Origin: Marsupella aquatica
Lineage: Eukaryota; Marchantiophyta
Direction of reading: 5' to 3'
Length of the DNA stretch: 64,000 bases
NCBI GenBank assembly: GCA_973895155.1
Contig: OZ316891.1
Location: forward strand, 18,724,001 to 18,788,000
Made by a program: the position numbers and the translations under genes
Notes under the pieces: generated by a model
What the model saw: only the letters and a program-made list of their open reading frames with translations
Database searches by the model: none
Told to the model about the DNA's origin: nothing
Shown here: piece after piece, positions 61,125 to 64,000 of the stretch
How the letters are laid out: each line of letters begins with the position of its first letter
How positions within the stretch are numbered: the first letter of the stretch is position 1

Positions 61125-61373
61125 TCATAGCAATTTACCCCTTCTCCTACAGTAATTGTCTTTGTGTTTAACAAAGGTGAGGTGCTTAGTCTTATAATTG
61201 GTGGTAAACAGATTAGCAATTGACTTTTTATCTTGGGAATTGTCTGCCTTCCCATACACCACTCTGCACTCAAGACACTCCAAATGGCCTCTCACATTCT
61301 GTCCTTCATCCCAAGTTTGAATTTTCCAATTATGACCTTTATAACCATTCTTGTGAATCCACTTCTCTAGGCT
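61125..61373 (-). pseudogene. BED-like zinc-finger fragment of a mobile element
   Basis: An 82-residue minus-strand frame reads SLEKWIHKNGYKGHNWKIQT, then GHLECLECRVVYGKADNSQD, ANLFTTNYKTKHLTFVKHKD and NYCRRR. The C-x2-C followed by H and C spacing resembles the BED-type DNA-binding finger at the N-terminus of hAT-like transposases and related repeats. The frame is closed on both sides by stops (TGA immediately downstream and one just upstream), and neighbouring DNA in the same direction, such as GIWDEYVEWKNVKYVVKGIL at about 60750-60870, looks coding but is interrupted. I read this as a decayed element. A spliced exon of a gene is the alternative. Confidence 0.4.
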
Positions 61374-62493
61374 TATATAAACTCATCATTCCAGACTTTG
61401 ACAGCCACCTGAGACATGAGAAGGGACTCAAGAGAAGCTCTCATAGGGGGAGCTTCTTGTAGAACTTGTTCACCCTAGGAAGAGTTCGGCCACTGCAACC
61501 GATTGGTTGACATCAACAATCTGATGGGAACTCTGTCCTAGCAGTATGCAAGGATCCAATTTGTTCAATTGATGACAACAACTTTCCCATCCAATTCAGA
61601 CAGCTCACTCATTTTCTTACTCTTGACCTTCATGCGACCAAGAAGCCTATAATCCCAGAAATAAAAATCAAGATCAACCAAATCAGGAGTTTGACTTCAA
61701 AAATCAGCTAAGGTTTGTCCTTCTTTAGGGGCCAACACAACTATAGGTTCTTCATCTTTCCCATCAGTCACCACATCTCTTTTCTTGTGCAATAGTTTTA
61801 CAAATTGGGTAGCCATTTCAATCAATTTGTTAAAGTTAAAGTATCTAGGGGTTCTGAAAACAATCACAATCACACAAGGAACCTACCATACAACAAAATA
61901 AACAAAACGATATGAAGCATATTAGACATTACTCCACAATAGTTACAAAAAGCTTTTGATCAGAAAATTTGAAGATCAACACAAACAAAATCTTGTTGAT
62001 CATAGTTTACATGTAATTAATCTAGTAAATAAGTTTGCTAGCTTTGTACCAACCCTTTAGCAAAGCATTTCTACCAATTTCAAAAACTCTAAGAGTTATG
62101 TGGCTATGCAAGAACCAATTCCCTTTTAGGTATTGCATGCCTATGACAATAAATGAAACACCACCCTTCCACACATCAATAGTTCCTGCCCTTCACACAC
62201 CTCCTGAGGTGTTTCACTCCCCCAGGTTTTTACCACCATGTCACCAACTTTGAGGGCACCTGTGACACTCGGGGGGTTCACTATCTTAGGAATCATATGC
62301 GATCCAAAATAGGTATTTATGATAGAAATTAACTAAATTTTAAAAAGCATAGGAGGCAAAGAAGGTATTGTAAACTCATGTTTATAGAATATTCTCTAAT
62401 ATATATATATATATCTTTTATAAAATAAAATAAGTTATTAATATTGAAAATGAAGAATATTCTTTGAATATTTTCTTTATAAAATAGGTCTAT

Positions 62494-63012
62494 TTATATT
62501 AGGCTACCATCGCACGTGGTACCCCAAAATATACACTTATTTAACCCTCCGAATTGTGACACTATACAAACTAAGTCCTTAATGCCATCCTTGTAGACTT
62601 TATAGTACTCATATAAATGCCTTGGGCACATTAGGTTGTTTGGTTTTGTTGTAAGAAACCTCTCAAACAGTGCCCCAACCATAAATAGCACCCTAAGGCA
62701 ACCAGGGTGGTAATGAGAAAAATAGTTAGGGTGGGCACAATGGAGCACAAGAGATTCTTCTGCTGTGGGATGTTCAAATCTGCCAATGAGGCCACAAGCA
62801 AAGCATCTAGTTCTACCAGCAGCACATAGTGTACAAACCGAAGGTGCCCTCCAGTCGTTGTTTGTAGGCAATGTGATAGGAGTGCAATTAGGCTCATGCA
62901 TACCTATACCACCGACAAAGTGAAAATGTCTACTACAAGGCCCATCACAAAAAATCACATTGTCTGTCTTATGCCAAAAGAAACAGCAAGGGGGTACATG
63001 TGGTGGTGCTCC
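62494..63012 (-). pseudogene. EDM2-like PHD/ADD-type zinc-finger exon or fragment
   Basis: From about 63012 the minus strand reads CCFFWHKTDNVIFCDGPCSR, then HFHFVGG, SVCTLCAAGRTRCFACGLIG, LHCAHPNYFSHYHPGCLRVL and NLMCPRHLYEYYKV. The Cys/His order and CDGPC-RHFH, C-x2-C, CFAC and HYHPGC-L elements are those of the tandem PHD fingers of EDM2-type chromatin proteins, which recognise histone H3. The first finger begins right after a possible acceptor (CATAAG|GAGC, about 63012). No convincing partner exons are seen on either side within the window, so this may be one exon of a gene continuing beyond 64000 or a fragment captured by a repeat. The stop at 62494 may lie in an intron. Confidence 0.5.
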
Positions 63013-64000
63013 TTATGGGAAAATATGTCAATCTTGGAGACATTAGAAGCCATCTCTGCTTCTTGGATAGTGGTTTTACCTCTCCACACAGGACCATCCA
63101 TTCACTCAGCATTTGTTCTGCAACCCCTCAACATCCATTCAACATATATTGAACAGTAGATTGATATTATGTAGCTTGCAACTACAAGCATCCTAGATAG
63201 AAGCATACCTTTAATCAATCTCTTGTTTGATAGTAGCTACAGCAAATGGTGATACTTGAAGCCTGCTCCTTCCACAATCTTCACATGTGAATCCTGGTAT
63301 ATTGCTGAAGCTTCTCAGATGATTCCACTACATCCTAAGCCAATCCAACCTGCAAGCTAGACAAGTCAAGAGCATATGAAAAGGCTGATTGAGGTTCAAC
63401 TTCAAACAATTTGAGTTCAGCTAGAGCCACGGTCAGGGCATACCATACGTCAACAACTACGTAATACTGGTTCCAAGTTATAGATGTTGAAGAGATCCTC
63501 TTGTTGGACAAGCTGCACAACAAGCCAAATGAATGTCACACAGGGTGGCAGACGAGAAACAACAGCGCCTAGGGATTCTGCTGTACCAAGGGCAAATCTC
63601 CTATTCCCCTACTTGGATCAATATTTCTAAGATAGGACCCAATTACAAATGCTTGGCTTGTTCTCTTAAAGGAGTGCAAAAGTAGCTATTCAAATTGACA
63701 ATTTTTTTTTAATGAATGCAAGACAGGATGCAAAGGCTAAGAAGAAAAGAAGTTGAAGGCAGATTCTCATGTACAATGTAGGACATACTGTACATTTTTA
63801 ACAACAACATGCACTATGCAAGTGTAGCCACACATAATTTTAGCATCATCCACATGTAGCTAGACAAACCAATGAGTTGTAACATACATGCTGGACACAA
63901 TATTAACTTAGCTTACAATAAGTTGAGTACTTAGTGTCAAATCTGTCTAATGCAAATGACTGTGACTTATTGGATAGCCTCAACTAACTTATACATTGAC

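Larger units (their letters stand above)
57701..64000. other. AT-rich, degenerate repetitive region
   Basis: Codon-like stretches on the minus strand are interrupted by stops, consistent with a decayed mobile element or pseudogene. Recognisable pieces are a BED-like zinc finger (61125-61373) and a PHD-like exon (62494-63012). A minus-strand frame at 59214-59438 contains QMSLRSDLSAARKQWWTHPW, which I cannot place. A TA dinucleotide run lies at about 62399-62414. I see no intact gene. Confidence 0.45.

Overview
The window is nuclear DNA of a green plant. Its genes carry many short GT-AG introns and encode plant-type enzymes: pyruvate decarboxylase, a callose synthase of the GSL1/GSL5 (CalS11/12) type and myo-inositol-3-phosphate synthase. 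There is also a decayed PIF/Harbinger transposon and a great deal of locally duplicated, AT-rich spacer. A MinC-like protein with a transit-peptide-like leader and a fungal-looking acyltransferase point to a non-vascular streptophyte, perhaps a liverwort or other bryophyte. That species-level guess is inference only.

Layout. Bases 1-2.4 kb are spacer. 2449-7068 (-) is pyruvate decarboxylase in seven exons. 10194-12351 (+) is a six-exon Siw14/Oca-type phosphatase-like gene whose P-loop appears to lack the catalytic arginine. 13822-15060 (-) is an intronless gene joining a MinC C-terminal domain to a four-helix membrane domain. 18033-18919 (+) is a small Tyr/Pro/Gln- then Cys/Gly-rich (CYSTM-like) protein in three exons. 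23855-25150 (-) is a two-exon wax-synthase-like MBOAT. 26767-39590 (-) is the large callose synthase. 41705-45316 (+) holds two broken transposon genes. 51190-55158 (+) is a ten-exon inositol-3-phosphate synthase of 510 residues. 57.7-64 kb is AT-rich, with decayed coding fragments on the minus strand (a BED-like zinc finger and a PHD-like piece).

The genes do not form a pathway or operon; each is an independent eukaryotic unit. Exon-intron models for pyruvate decarboxylase, the Oca-like gene, the CYSTM-like gene, the MBOAT and inositol-3-phosphate synthase were built by hand, and all stay in frame through GT-AG sites. Callose synthase was resolved at both ends and only partly in the middle.

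Most of the spacer is structured. There are tandem duplications with periods from about 20 to 260 bp, two matching pyrimidine-rich minisatellites about 11 kb apart on either side of the inositol-phosphate synthase gene, and dispersed repeat pairs. The most interesting candidates are the MinC_C-membrane fusion, the fungal-type MBOAT (possible horizontal transfer), the pseudophosphatase-like P-loop, and the transposon whose premature stops are all of types that C-to-T decay produces.
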